Positions 24,336 through 36,365 of a stretch of 64,000 nucleotides of DNA are shown one piece after another (positions within the stretch are counted from its first letter, which is position 1; each line of letters begins with the position of its first letter). Under the pieces are notes generated by a model. It saw nothing but the letters and a program-made list of their open reading frames with translations, ran no database searches and was not told the DNA's origin. Position numbers and translations under genes: made by a program. Source of the stretch: Exaiptasia diaphana (taxonomy: Eukaryota; Cnidaria; Anthozoa; Actiniaria; Aiptasiidae); NCBI RefSeq assembly GCF_001417965.1, contig NW_018384422.1:847692-911691 (forward strand). The letters run 5' to 3'.

Positions 24336-27300
24336 TGGCGATTTTATATTTTAGATGTTTTTTAATATTTAGATTACTTTTTGAAATGAGAAGCGTTCTT
24401 AATCTTGTTTGTATAAATAAGACGACATGGAATTACCATAAAAAATATGTTTTGTTACACCCTTCCTTGTCGTGAGAGAAATTATTTTCATAGATATTTC
24501 ACTAAAAAGCTGTTTTTTAGTCTTTTCAAAATGAATATGACTAAATAACGAAACAAAGAGTTTATTATAGATTAATACTGACTAGTTCATCACACGAAGG
24601 GTTGCTGTCGGTCGATTCCTTTATCGCTATCCTTCCTGTTACATTGATCTTTGAAAATAACGCCAAAGCTCTTTTCCTATTAAGAAACTGTCATGAGTGT
24701 TAAAATTACTGACAGCACGTGATATAATAGAACTCACATTGTGAAGAAAGCATCATCTTACATGTAATTTTGTTGAAAATACTGTACAATGAAAAACTAA
24801 AATTTCTTTAATAAAAACTTTTCAGATCAATATTGTATTCAAGTGAAAATGTGATCTGGTTTTCTAATAGCAATAATATCGCGCTGCCAACGATTAACAA
24901 TCTAAATGGCGTCATTATCCTCTATCAAAAGCGCTGTCTATCTTGACATCAGAGTCCACTAAAACAGGAAATGATTTACAACCTACAAAACAAGCGTAAA
25001 TTACATTAATGTTGGCTAATAGACGGTCAATATTGTATCACGTCCTATAGTATTCATCCTGTGAGGCAAGTGAATCGTTCCCACAGAATTGAACGAGCAA
25101 AGATATTATCAGCCTAACAGTGATAACATCGCTGTAGTCTTTTCAGATATGTGTTAGTTGTGTTGATGTGATGTTCAAAAGCCTCAAAATTGTTATGACT
25201 ATAACCAATAGAAGTCAAATTGTTGAAAAAAATTACGTTTCGTTTCCAAAATATCCCATGGCATAGTCAGTCATCAGGTTTCCGCAAAAAACAAATGCGT
25301 CATAGAATCGTGTCTGGCGTCTGTGACGTTCTTGACAAAAGAATCATTTTTACGTTAAGCGTAGTTTTACTACTGGACAGATGAAATTTTGCGCGTCATT
25401 ATTGCTCAAATAGTCGAAATTTTGCACGCCAGTTTACTAAGAGAATTCCGGCTGTAATACTGGCTGACTTTAGGAAAAGATGCGAAATGTTTGCGCGCCA
25501 CGTCGTAGAAATATGTCGCTTAGTAGGACTCTAACCTGTGGATTGTAATGATAACACTATTTTTCTAAAACAAACAAAGACAGAATAATGTCAGTTGGAA
25601 TCAGCAGAGAATCGAAAACATCCTCAGCATTTGTAATTTTTAGGAAAGAACTGAAAGTGTAAGGCGCGGTTTCTGCCGAGATAAAAAAAACTAGATTAAC
25701 CGTCTTTTAAGCTGAGCTTTGTGAATGTAAATGTCTGCAATGAAACTGTTAATTGAATGTTACCACATTAAAGTCAACATATTCCTGGCGTGAGGTCCTT
25801 TTCCCACTTTTTTTTTTTTTTGCGGATTGGTGAGGAGCTTATAAAACAAAAAGTGTACATAAGGAGAAATGTCGTTAATTTATCTGTAGTTCTGCTAGAA
25901 GCTCCACTGGGTACAAGTTACAAAAGCACGTCTTCATTATCATTTCACTGCAATTTTAACAGTGCAACTAATTGTCAACACGACACAAAAACTCTTGGTT
26001 ATCGCAATGCCACAAAGACAAGTATCCTGTCGAACAGCTGTGACGATTGCACGGTCAAAAAAAAAATCTTGATCAATGAAAAATCAACGAAATGCTCATG
26101 AGGCGATCAAACTGCAATGTTGTTGTACTCTGATCATGCTGAAAAATGTTTTTTAGGTCATATTAGTTCAAATCTGCCTGATTGCTAGTGCCGTGGACGG
26201 CCATAGTCTTTTACGTTATTAGCTAAGATAAATGTTTTTTTGTAGCGCAGGCTTTTGGGTGTGTTTTGTTTTCATTACTACCACTAGTAAATTTGCCGTT
26301 TATTTTTTAGACTAAAATTAATATATTTTTTGGATCCAAGATGACTTGGTGAGGGCGATAATGTTCATAAAAGCCTAATTGATAATAACTTTATCAAAAG
26401 TTACCGCTTTTCTTAATTGTTCGTGATTGTAAGTTAATTTTGGATTTTTTTATTGCTCTTTTCCTTAAGAGATAACTACTTATTTTAGCTCTTTTTTTAA
26501 AACACTTTGTTAGTCGTGGATCATAAAAATATAGGAACAGTGTTTCTTGGCCTTAGAGGTTTGACCTGAACAAGATGCTATTGATGCTGATTGTCTTGCA
26601 AGTCACATCGACGAACCTTTTTCCTTTTTTAACAGTAATGGATGTTTTTGTCAATCCAACATTCAATGAAATCAGTAGCAGATCTTATATATTTTATATT
26701 TAGTAGATCCGACCAATCTAATAACCCGTAATCTGGTTTTTCCTTACAATTTACACTCGGAAATCTCTGATTTACGATCAATAAAATACGAATTAGCCAC
26801 ATAGGAAATATGCCATATCGACAGATTGGGAACAACTCGGTTTATATTCATGTTAAGAATGTTGTTTTCGGTCTAAATGATTTGTATTTTTAGAATTTCT
26901 GGAACATTTCGGCTACTTTAAGTGTTCTTCAGAACGTCTGCACTATGTTGATAGCGATGCATGGATGATGTTTAGATATGTAGGGCTATTGCCCTTGGCC
27001 GTTGTCAGGAAGTGACACCCATCAAATCTTACTTCTTGAAAGATATTATGTTGTAATATGTTGTATATTTTTACAGTTCTATGAAATAGATATCACATTT
27101 ATTGGTAGTTGTCATTTTATGTGTATTCGGTTTTTTTATAATTTTTCATACGAATGATATATGCGTCGCGACGTGCAAGACATCTAGTATTGCTGCTCTC
27201 GTATATATCGACTGCCCGCTCGTTTTCTTAGACCAAAAAGAGAGCAAAGACGTCATTGAGACATTAGACAAATTGTTTCCACATCAAAAGTGGCTTTAAG

Positions 27301-27472
27301 TTTTTTAAATCCAAGAGTTTTTTTTTACCCACTTGTTTTAATACAATATGGTTCTACCAAGTACTTGTTAAGCCAAGCTTGTCTATTCAAAAGCACTTGA
27401 ATTGAAATAATTTGACAATATATTCCACGGCTCGACCTGAGTACTTGCGAGCTTAGTTAGCATGCTATGTAT

Positions 27473-27540
27473 ATGGTTGGTTGGTTGGTTGGTTGGTTGG
27501 TTGGTTGGTTGGTTGGTTGGTTGGTTGATTGGTTGGTTGG
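27473..27540. repeat. (TTGG)n microsatellite
   Basis: About 16 near-perfect TTGG units with a single interruption (TTGATTGG), in the 6 kb gene-free stretch. Confidence 0.95.
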
Positions 27541-28218
27541 TCATTTAGTTTGTTCATGTAGTTTGTTGTTTTATGATTTCAAACTTTAGTTTTTTTGAGG
27601 TTTCATTTGTTCTCTGGTTGCTTGTAAGTTAAGATTTTGTTGAGCAGCATGTCGGGTTGATGTTAAATCAAAAGAAAATGGATTTCGAAACAAAATCACA
27701 CGTCTATGACGGTCGCTCTCAGATCAACTACGTTCCTGTGCCGTTTCCAGGAGTTGGTTGTATGTATTCGGCTGTATTGATTAAACGGTCATAATGTAAA
27801 CACAGGCTTGTGCAACCTGACATGTATGAATTCAAAGTTTCTTTTCAGTTTCTTTTTGCCGTCTCCGTCTCCGTCGCCTAGCATGATATAGCCCCGCAAA
27901 TTGAGGAGTTTTCATAAATACATATTTGGGTTATATACAGGGTAAAATGCACGATTATAAGGCCGTATCAACTCTTCGATACAGTGGATTTCCGTGTTGT
28001 TATTCCGCTATAAACACTTTTTTTTCCAAATTCCCACGGCCTAAGGATTATGATAAAGACAAAGCTTGCATTTTTCTTTGTCAATTGACACTTTTTCAAG
28101 TAATTCCAAGGTATTCCGGAGCTCAAATTAATGAATTTTGAAAAGTATAATTAACCTTTTAATGATGATAACTACCCGGATCACGAAAAAAACATCTGCT
28201 TTTTTTCGCAAAAAACCT

Positions 28219-28278
28219 CATATATATACAAAGAAAACAGCTTATTATCATATATATACAAAGAAAACAGCTTATTAT
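28219..28278. repeat. Perfect two-copy 30-base tandem repeat
   Basis: The unit CATATATATACAAAGAAAAC followed by AGCTTATTAT is repeated twice without mismatch, which indicates a very recent duplication in non-coding DNA. Confidence 0.9.
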
Positions 28279-30012
28279 CTTTTAATTCAACTTTTTTCGT
28301 GCAAGCATCTTGTTTGCCACAGCAAAGATACTTTCGTGTCTGTAATCAGTTGTATCGTCTTCACTGTCTCCTATCTCAAAGTTTTTCCTTATTACAAAAT
28401 GTATACATTTGAGTTAAAATCAAAGTCTTATACCCTTAGGTGTTTAATTTGAAAAAAATATCGACTTGAATAAAGTAGTCATGTAGAATTAGTACCTGCT
28501 GCCGGGCTATCGCATGTTTTATCCGACCATATATGTATTTTTTTTAGTGTACAACACTGCATCCGGGTAAATGTCAGTGGAGTTTTATTGCTTTTAATAA
28601 GAAATGTTTCCTCAATAGTTTGACTGTAGAATGAGTATATATTTAGCTTGATATAATTCGGATATGACGTGTTGGCCATCAGAACTGTGTATCCTGCAAT
28701 GGTTGACAAGTAACCTAATATATTGACTTGAATATCTTCTAACATAGCGCTTCCTTGTATCCCCAGTGATTTTCCGGCTTCATCCGATATTAAAGTGTTT
28801 TGGTTCGGTCGTTATACAAGTCTATAAGGCTTAACTTGGGCTGAATAGTAAGTAGATAGACGCCTTCAGATTATCCCTGCTTTTAAATCCAAAGAGAGGA
28901 ATTTAAGTATTTTAATTATAGCAAAGGATTTTCCCAATAAAACTGTTTATTTGTTTTATATGGTCAGTCAGTCAGACTTTAGAAAGATCACAAGAATACT
29001 TACTTTGGTTTAGATTCTTTTTAGCTTACGACAAAATTGCATTGCAAGAAAGGATGAAAATAATTGATTGCCACTAAACAACAACAGCACCACATCATTT
29101 TGTATCTAATTTTTAATGGTTAATTTTATGTCTTTTTTTGCTATACACCGTTCAAGACTTATAGTATTACTGTAAAGAATAATTATCATGCTTTTTGCTC
29201 TTTTGCTATTCCTTGTTTTATCTAAACTGTCTTTTACTCTCAGAAATCCCCCGCAGGAAAAATCCTTTATCATTGAGAGAAAAGGTTTAGATTCACAGAA
29301 TTATCAGCTAAAATCACTATATCCGCTAACTATTGTACCAACAGACTATGAAATTTCTATTAAGCATTGCTATATACATCGGGTAGTTTTCCCGCCATAA
29401 ATTAGCGCACGCTCAAACGATTTTGGCGCGCGCGTTAAAGTCTGGATATTTGACGAAGCTTGTCACTTATTTCCACACACAACTGGAAAAAACATGTCGA
29501 ATTTGATGTTATCAATTAAGGCTGAACGCAATGTTTTTTCCGTACTCTAAGGCTATTACTTCTGTTCTTTGAGAAAGCATTGTTTTGACTGGAAGCACAT
29601 TCCGTGCTAAATAACAATAACGACCTACGCAATGAAGACTATCGTCTACTTTTCAATGAATAATTATATTTTTGTAACAAGAATATTGCTGAACAATGGA
29701 TCTATGTACACGAAGAAAGTTGTAATTTATGCATTAACAAAGATGCTTTCAGTTGACAACCCAACGAAATACTTGTTAAATTTGTTAAGCACTTCATGGG
29801 CCTATACGGTTTTCTGCGATCATGAAACGATATATTTGCAAAAACAAGCCCAGCTATGTAGTACTATATATTTCTCCCTTTCAGTTGCAGTGCCCGCGGG
29901 AGATGAATCCTGTCAACAACCCTCTGTTAGTTTTCTTGCATGCACTAAGGATTGGTGCTTACACATAAATGTTTTTTCTTTCTCCTGATACTCAAAGCGT
30001 AAGTTTGCCAAT

Positions 30013-31098
30013 CTAAGAGTTCACTGTTGGTTGCTCAACAAGCTCAAGGCAATCTCCATCGTCATTCACCTGGGTGTCTTGCCTGTTAACATTTCGTGTG
30101 ACCTTCAAGCTACTGTTACCCGCAAAAGAGGCAGATAGCGTTCTTGGAAGGACGGTTCGTAGTCCCTTTCTGTAGTTCTCAATAAGGACGAAGTAGATGC
30201 ACGGGTTGATCGCAGAGTTAGCGTAGGTGAGCGTCTGAGAAATGGTAAAGACAAGTAGCTTACTGCATTCCCTGGGAAATTTCCAATTATATTGAAAAGC
30301 CACCAGAAACATGTATGTATTGTAGGGACACCAGCAAATCCAAAATACCAGCACAATGGTTAGAGCGATCACAGTGGCGCTTCTAGATACTCGACGGTTT
30401 CTTTTCTTTGCTTCTTGGGACTGGTTTACTCGAGGAAACTTGCGCTTGCCAAGGGTTATAAGTATAACGGAGTAGAGAAGAATTAGCAATACCAGTGGAG
30501 CAATGAAAAAGACAGATGAAGCGACGGTGAAGTAATTTCGGTGAACTTGTGTATGTATAGAGGGATCATCGTGCCACCGCCAGTAACAGTAATGTTTTTG
30601 ACCTTTTTGTCCCAGTCTGAAGCCGTATAACGACGTCGCAGCGAAACCCACCGGTATGGCCCAGGTAAATATGATCATACTTACTCGTACTCGGGATGAT
30701 ATCAGCCCAACGCGTAGTGGAAAAACAACCCCAACGAACCGATCAAACGCCATGCAAATTAGACTGAGATCAGATACAGGACCTGGGAGCTCCGTCAAAA
30801 AGAAAGCAATCTTGCACAAGGCTTCACCAAATTTTCCAGGCACAGCCCATTGAAGTAACATTAAAGTACGTGCAATTTGCAGAGGCATGACAACGAGAGG
30901 AGTAAGTAAGTCGGAGGCTGCCATGTTTACAATGAAATAGTTAATGGTTTTTCTCATGTTTTTGTTCTTGTACACCACAAGGATGACTAGAATGTTGCCA
31001 ACCAACGATATAACTAGAATCAATGAATAACAAGCTACCTTTGCGGCGCTGAAACATGCGATTGCTGGAGCATTGGTACCATTGGTGGTGTTAGCCAT
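30013..31098 (-). CDS. Rhodopsin-class (class A) GPCR, peptide-receptor-like
   Basis: Seven-transmembrane receptor of 361 aa without a coding intron. The extracellular N-terminus has Asn-glycosylation sequons (NTT, NGT). TM1 has GNILVILV, TM2 has NMAASDLL, TM3 ends in DRF rather than the usual DRY, TM6 has FWICWCPYN, and TM7 has NSAINPCIYF (the NPxxY motif as NPCIY). The disulfide pair is visible: one Cys at the start of TM3 (ALCKI) and one in extracellular loop 2 (HYCYW). The cytoplasmic tail is short, and the loop 3 segment is basic (KKRNRRVSR). The overall pattern resembles neuropeptide receptors expanded in early animals, but the ligand cannot be told from sequence. The start is the first in-frame ATG ahead of the sequons. 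Confidence 0.93.
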   Translation of the reverse strand: MANTTNGTNAPAIACFSAAKVACYSLILVISLVGNILVILVVYKNKNMRKTINYFIVNMAASDLLTPLVVMPLQIARTLMLLQWAVPGKFGEALCKIAFFLTELPGPVSDLSLICMAFDRFVGVVFPLRVGLISSRVRVSMIIFTWAIPVGFAATSLYGFRLGQKGQKHYCYWRWHDDPSIHTQVHRNYFTVASSVFFIAPLVLLILLYSVILITLGKRKFPRVNQSQEAKKRNRRVSRSATVIALTIVLVFWICWCPYNTYMFLVAFQYNWKFPRECSKLLVFTISQTLTYANSAINPCIYFVLIENYRKGLRTVLPRTLSASFAGNSSLKVTRNVNRQDTQVNDDGDCLELVEQPTVNS

Positions 31099-31266
31099 CG
31101 GTGAATGTGATTATATTTGGAGCTGGATGGTCAATATAAAGCTGGATGATATCTGCCACTGATCGACTGCAACAGATCAGACTTAGAAGATATTTCTTTC
31201 AGAAACTAGACTAGTGCACTCTCTCTGTTTCACTTTGTACTATGACAAACGGGGCTTGTGACGGTA

Positions 31267-31274
31267 CTTTATAC
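31267..31274 (-). promoter_or_regulatory. Possible TATA box for the minus-strand GPCR
   Basis: Read on the minus strand the sequence is GTATAAAG, about 170 bases upstream of the GPCR start codon, a suitable distance for a short 5' leader. Motif match only. Confidence 0.4.
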
Positions 31275-33312
31275 CCACGCGTGAATCAAGCGATCTTTAA
31301 TGCTTTCCCTTATTAAGTTTTACGTCAAGTAGTGAAGTAGTATGATAGTTGTGATATGCGATATTAGGCAATTAACATTGTCAACCAGTGAAAGATCCCC
31401 GAGCCCGCTGGCATCATCTGATAAATTAGACAACCGATTACGTGATTATACATTACAAAATGATATAAAAACCTAACTGAACAACTTGGAGATATCCGGC
31501 AGTCTTAAATAGAAGTCTATTGAAACCTCTCTTGCATTAAAGAACCAACGGTTTGTTCGGTAAGAATTAAGGCCGTCTGGCGGATTTAGAAGGTTAAGGG
31601 TGTAATTTTATTAGAATCGCTGGAATTGTGGGAATTTGAAATAGTCAATTGTAAAGGAAAATGCGTCTGGCTGCAGTCTAGGTTTACCGCTGTTCTGTAC
31701 AAGTAAGAATTCCGCGCATATGACAGACTTCCACGCGGCGCTTTGATCGCTTTGCGAGAATTCATATTACTTGATGTTTGAGCGGACATTGCGTATCTAG
31801 TTGCGGAAGAATAAGCATTAAAACGGAAAAAATTTCACAAAAGTAAAATTAAACAATAAACGATAACAAAAACAACAAGTAAAAGTAAACATAAATCTAT
31901 AAGTGGAGTTTGAATTATATGCATACATTACAAGTGTCGCTTTTTTTCTAATTTCACTTAAATCGTGATTCATAACTTGTCTTTAAAGTTTGCCTTTTTG
32001 GCGAAATACGTGTCGATTCAATTAGCACTACCTCTTAGCCACAAAACAAAATAGACACAAGGAAAATTGCGTTTAATTGAATCTAAACTTACTCTATTTC
32101 TCTGGATTATTGAGGAATTGCCGCTCAAATAGCGGCGGGTGACGTCAGTCAAAAGTAAAGCGCTTTTCATGTTTTAACGAGATCGACATGTTTCCGCATT
32201 AATTAGAATTCATTTGAAATTTCTGACTCTAGGATTTGGCATAATTTCACACTCCCATTTTTTTCAGCTATTGAGAATTACTAATAATCTCAGTCTTAGC
32301 CACTGTATGCCTTCAGTTAACTGATCAGCGGGTCTTGAAATAATTTGGAATGATCAAATACCACTCAGAGTGATTAGTCTCGAGTTTCTTGTTCGCTACT
32401 TTAATGTTCTCAGACGGCGAATGGTTGTCACGGCACGGCGGTGGAAAGAGACGCTAACTAGTAGGCACTTTATTTGACTAGTAACTTGATCCCATTCATA
32501 TTTCTTTTACTTTATTTCGCTTCATTTCTTTTGTTTTTATTTGAAACCGCATTTGAATATGGTTCATGGGTTTTGTGAGCTAAAATCGTGGTGAAATTTA
32601 GTCTCAAAGATCTTCTGTCACAGCAGTCTTCAATCACTAAAATACATTGACTATTTCAACACACAGCATTGACTGATGAAAGTCAATCCTTGGAACTCAC
32701 CTCGAGGCGATGTGTTTTTCAGCGCGCTTTGCATGATACCTTTTCGCGCCACAGGACAAAAGCAGATCTGATCAAGAGTGAAAGGTAATAATACCAACTT
32801 CATCAACGATAGATTGCAGTTTTAACGATATCATAATGAATGTAAATGAAAAATACAGGGGAAAAACATCCTGAATGCAAAATGGGTTTCATTAGGTCAA
32901 AAATAAATACGACATTACAATAAAGCCGAAAGGAACTTTTAGCAAGATGAACTTCAAAGTAGGGAGTGCTCAGTTTGTTGTTGTTGTTTTTTAGCTTTGT
33001 TTTGTCTTGCTCTTTGCTGTTTTGTGTTTCTGGTTCCTCTTTTTTCAGCTAGCTTTGGACTTCCTGTGGAAACCGACCAGGCTACTAAGCAAAACGCTAG
33101 GCTACCAAGCTAAACAAGAGAAGTTGTGAAGGAAATCAAATCAAGAAAATTAGTGAGGTTATTGGAGGCTTTCTTTCCTTGCAATCGCACATATTTCAAC
33201 TGCTTCTTGCGGTAAATATCTTTAAAACTTCCTTTTCAACTTTTGCTTTAAAAACACGCCAAGTAAAAACCCATAAGTTGACCAAAAACTATCGTTGTTT
33301 ACCTTTCAGGTT
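31275..33312. other. Intergenic region between the GPCR and the ING gene
   Basis: The left side is the GPCR upstream region and the right side the ING 5' flank. No recognisable coding exon on either strand. AT-rich, with no repeat above simple-sequence level. Confidence 0.6.
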
Positions 33313-35973
33313 ATGGAATCTTCACTTGGTCATGTTACTACTTCTCTTGAAAATTTTCTTGAATGTAAGCACAAGAAGTTCACGTATTATTTAAAGATAT
33401 TTTACTAAGTGTATAATTTTTGTTATATGATGTTTTAGTTACTGAATCGCTTCCAGACGACATGCAAAGAAGTATGACACAGATGAGAGAACTAGACCGT
33501 CATTATCAGGGTAAGGAGAACTAACCTTGTACTGGAAATATTATCAAAAAGGAGCATTCTAATGCACTTTTGCTGGGTTCTGAATTTGTTTTGTATTTTT
33601 GTTGTTTTGTGTCTGTGTTTTTTTAATACATCTATCATATAGCATAATATTCACTACACTATACTACAATCCTATGTAACATTTCTTTTATGTTAATAAT
33701 TGTCGTTATTGTGCATTTATAGATCGGTTAAAGGAAATAGAAAGACTTATACACTCATATCGTAGAGAAAAAGATTCAGCACTAAAGAGAAAGTACCTTA
33801 TTCAAATACAGAGAAGATTAGTAAAAAGCCAAGAATATGGTGATGAGAAATTGCAGTTAGTTGGTCATATGATGGATTTAGTAAGTTCAATAATGTAGTA
33901 TATTTTTTAGCATTTAGTATCTACATTAACAAAGAGGACTTGAAAAGATGTCAGACCACCAGATAATGGTGCAACTCACATTACACTAGGCTTCTTAAGT
34001 ATCATGTCAACTTGGTTCTTACTTCTCATAACCAGAAATGAAGCCAAATTGAACAAAACATTGAACACTTCCAAGTGAGATCAACACCATTTAACAGACT
34101 GTAGTTTTTTAAATCCTGTAACTTGAATAGCAAATCAAGATCACTTTTGAATACCTTCCTTAAATGTTATGGAAAGATTGCATTTTGACTTTTTAAACAG
34201 GGCATTTGCTTCCACAAACTGTAAACAAAAAATTTTCTTCAACAGGTTGACAATAAAAGTCGTCAGGTTGAGATTGATATGGAAAACCTTGAAACATATA
34301 GAAATGATGATACACCAACACCAATTATAAAACATGATTCTCCTGCAGGTAACATCATTTAATGGCTGATTGTATTTGTATTGAGTGTTCTTGATTTATC
34401 TATCAAATAGGTTTTTGAAAATTTGTAAGTTCTAGTTCACAATGAGATGTTGTTTCCATCTTATATTCTTTCAGTATCTCTACATGAAGAGCATGTTTCA
34501 GTCACAAAAACAACAGAGAAGACAAAAAGTAAGTTTATAACCATAGCTTGATGCACTGTTTTATCTGTTTAAAAAATCATCTTCTTCAATAAATAATTAC
34601 AACTATGACTGTGTGGTATGTTGTTTACCCAATAACACCATCTTTGGGTCAAAAGAAGCTCACATGTTATATAGTAAATATATAAATATGTAGTGCAGAA
34701 TGTGGAGTAGTTTATTAAGTGAATAAACTGTGAAAATGATGTACATTCTTTTCAGATATTTGATTCCAATGTGAGTTTTAATTGTTTTCGATGAATTTCA
34801 CATTAGTTTCTCTTTGTTTCCAGGAAATAGACGACAAAGAAACCACGACAAACGAGAATCAGAAACTGGTGGAGGATCATCAGGTGGTGGAGAAAATCAA
34901 AAACCAGTCAAGAAAAAAGCAAAAGTCAGCAGAAAGTATGTCAAATTACATTAATCATACCTCGACACTAAATCAACCAATCAGGTTTTGATCAATCAAC
35001 ATGATTTAGTAAGAGGGATGTGTTTGTTTGGTTGGTCAAAGTTTGCTGCAGTTAGTTATTTGTTTGTGCAGTGAATAGTTAGAAGTGTTTATTAATGGTG
35101 GGTTGATTAATAGGTAGGTACTGTGTTGGTAGGTTTAGTTAATTAGTTTAATTATGAAATTATGATTTTTTTGGGGGGAGGGGAGGAGGAAGGGATAGGG
35201 GGTAGTGTAAGTTGTTTGGTTAGTGTTTTCGTTGATAAGTAGGTTGGTATATAAGGTTGTCAATTATTAGTTTGCCAATGTTTTAGTTGATTTTTATTTG
35301 CATTGTTCGTTTCATCTTATATAACAATACTTATTATTGCCTTCCAGGAAAACCAAGAATCAAAGCTCACCTCAAGCAGATATCCCTATTGATCCTAATG
35401 AACCTACATACTGCCTGTGCAAACAGGTAAATCACTCCATTACCAACAAGTCATAAGTTATATGATAGTCAAAGACATTGAAAATTTATAGAATATGGCA
35501 TTCTTCCCCATAAAAATGCTAAATTATGTCTACTGTTTCATTGAATTTCTTCTGTTCTTTTGCAGGTTTCATTTGGAGAAATGATTGGATGTGATAACGA
35601 TGAGGTAAGACAATAATTGTACATTGACATAGAAATGCCAAATTGAGTTAGTCATAGTTAATGAATTTGTGAGAATGCTTTCAGGAATAACATTTTACCT
35701 TGAAATTTGCAGTGTGAGATAGAATGGTTTCATTTTCAATGTGTTGGTCTTACTACAAAACCCAAAGGGAAATGGTAATGTATATACTAATTGCATTTTA
35801 TTTGAAATTTGGCTATTTGTTCTCTAATATTGCAACTACTCTTTACCCTTATTTTTCTTTTTGTAATGAAACTCTGTCAATAGTCCAAGGTTGATGTGTT
35901 CCTAAATTCAAACAGGTATTGTCCAAAGTGTACGCCACCAGAAAGAAAGAAAGATCGAAACTACAACAAATAA
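33313..35973 (+). CDS. ING: ING1/ING2-like PHD-finger protein (10 exons)
   Basis: Nuclear chromatin reader. ING proteins bind H3K4me3 through the PHD finger and belong to histone acetyltransferase or deacetylase complexes; ING1/2 types usually join Sin3-HDAC. Exons: 33313-33364, 33439-33510, 33723-33880, 34246-34348, 34475-34528, 34824-34935, 35348-35426, 35566-35604, 35713-35774, 35916-35973, giving 262 aa. The N-terminal ING helical domain includes TESLPDDMQRSMTQMRELD and SQEYGDEKLQLV. A Lys-rich NLS region follows (RNRRQR, KPVKKKAK). The PHD finger (about 203-255) contains DPNEPTYCLCKQ, GEMIGCDND, IEWFHFQCVGLT and GKWYCPKC, with Cys4-His-Cys3 ligands complete. The SQEYGDEK and RRQR features favour the ING1/2 branch over ING4/5; subfamily placement is inference. 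The C-terminal tail is short and basic. Confidence 0.95.
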
Positions 35974-36079
35974 AACCATTGCTGTTATTGTACATAGTGT
36001 CATTTAGCTTAAAAGAAGAATATGTTTCTGAATAATAGACATGCTTGGACTAATTTACTTGTATACTCTTCTGAGCTCC

Positions 36080-36085
36080 AATAAA
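36080..36085 (+). terminator. ING poly(A) signal
   Basis: AATAAA about 107 bases after the ING stop codon. It faces the opposing signal of the minus-strand DUF229 gene at 36329. Confidence 0.7.
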
Positions 36086-36328
36086 ACTGATTTCATAGAT
36101 TTGTATTTTTTTGTTATAATCATGACAGCTTCACAATGCAAAGGTCTTAGAGTCCCGTTTCTGCCATAAGAAATAATAATGAAAGACATTTTAGCCAGGT
36201 TCAATCATTTCTTCTTTATCTCTGTTTCATCTTCAGAAGCTATGGTAACTCTATTTTTTTTAATTATAAATAAATCAAAGAGTACACCAACTTATGACAC
36301 AATATAAACCACAAAAGGTACAAAAAGC

Positions 36329-36334
36329 TTTATT
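36329..36334 (-). terminator. Poly(A) signal of the minus-strand DUF229 gene
   Basis: TTTATT on the plus strand (AATAAA on the minus strand), about 32 bases past the stop codon of the minus-strand gene. Confidence 0.6.
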
Positions 36335-36365
36335 ATTTTGAAAATGTTTTATGGCCTGCCCAGGC

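Larger units (their letters stand above)
24057..30012. other. 6 kb without recognisable genes
   Basis: The first part is the phosphatase 3' UTR; the first AATAAA is at 24330-24335. The last part must include the 3' end of the minus-strand GPCR. I found no frame with domain similarity or a convincing exon chain on either strand; the open frames here (up to 118 codons) have random-looking composition. Two simple repeats are listed separately. Confidence 0.6.

Noticed and set aside
27102-27299. 65-codon frame with a hydrophobic start
   Set aside because: The start resembles a membrane segment, but there is no family match, no splice partner and no flanking gene structure.
29632-29988. 118-codon frame upstream of the GPCR stop
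   Set aside because: Composition looks random and it lies where the 3' UTR of the minus-strand GPCR should be.
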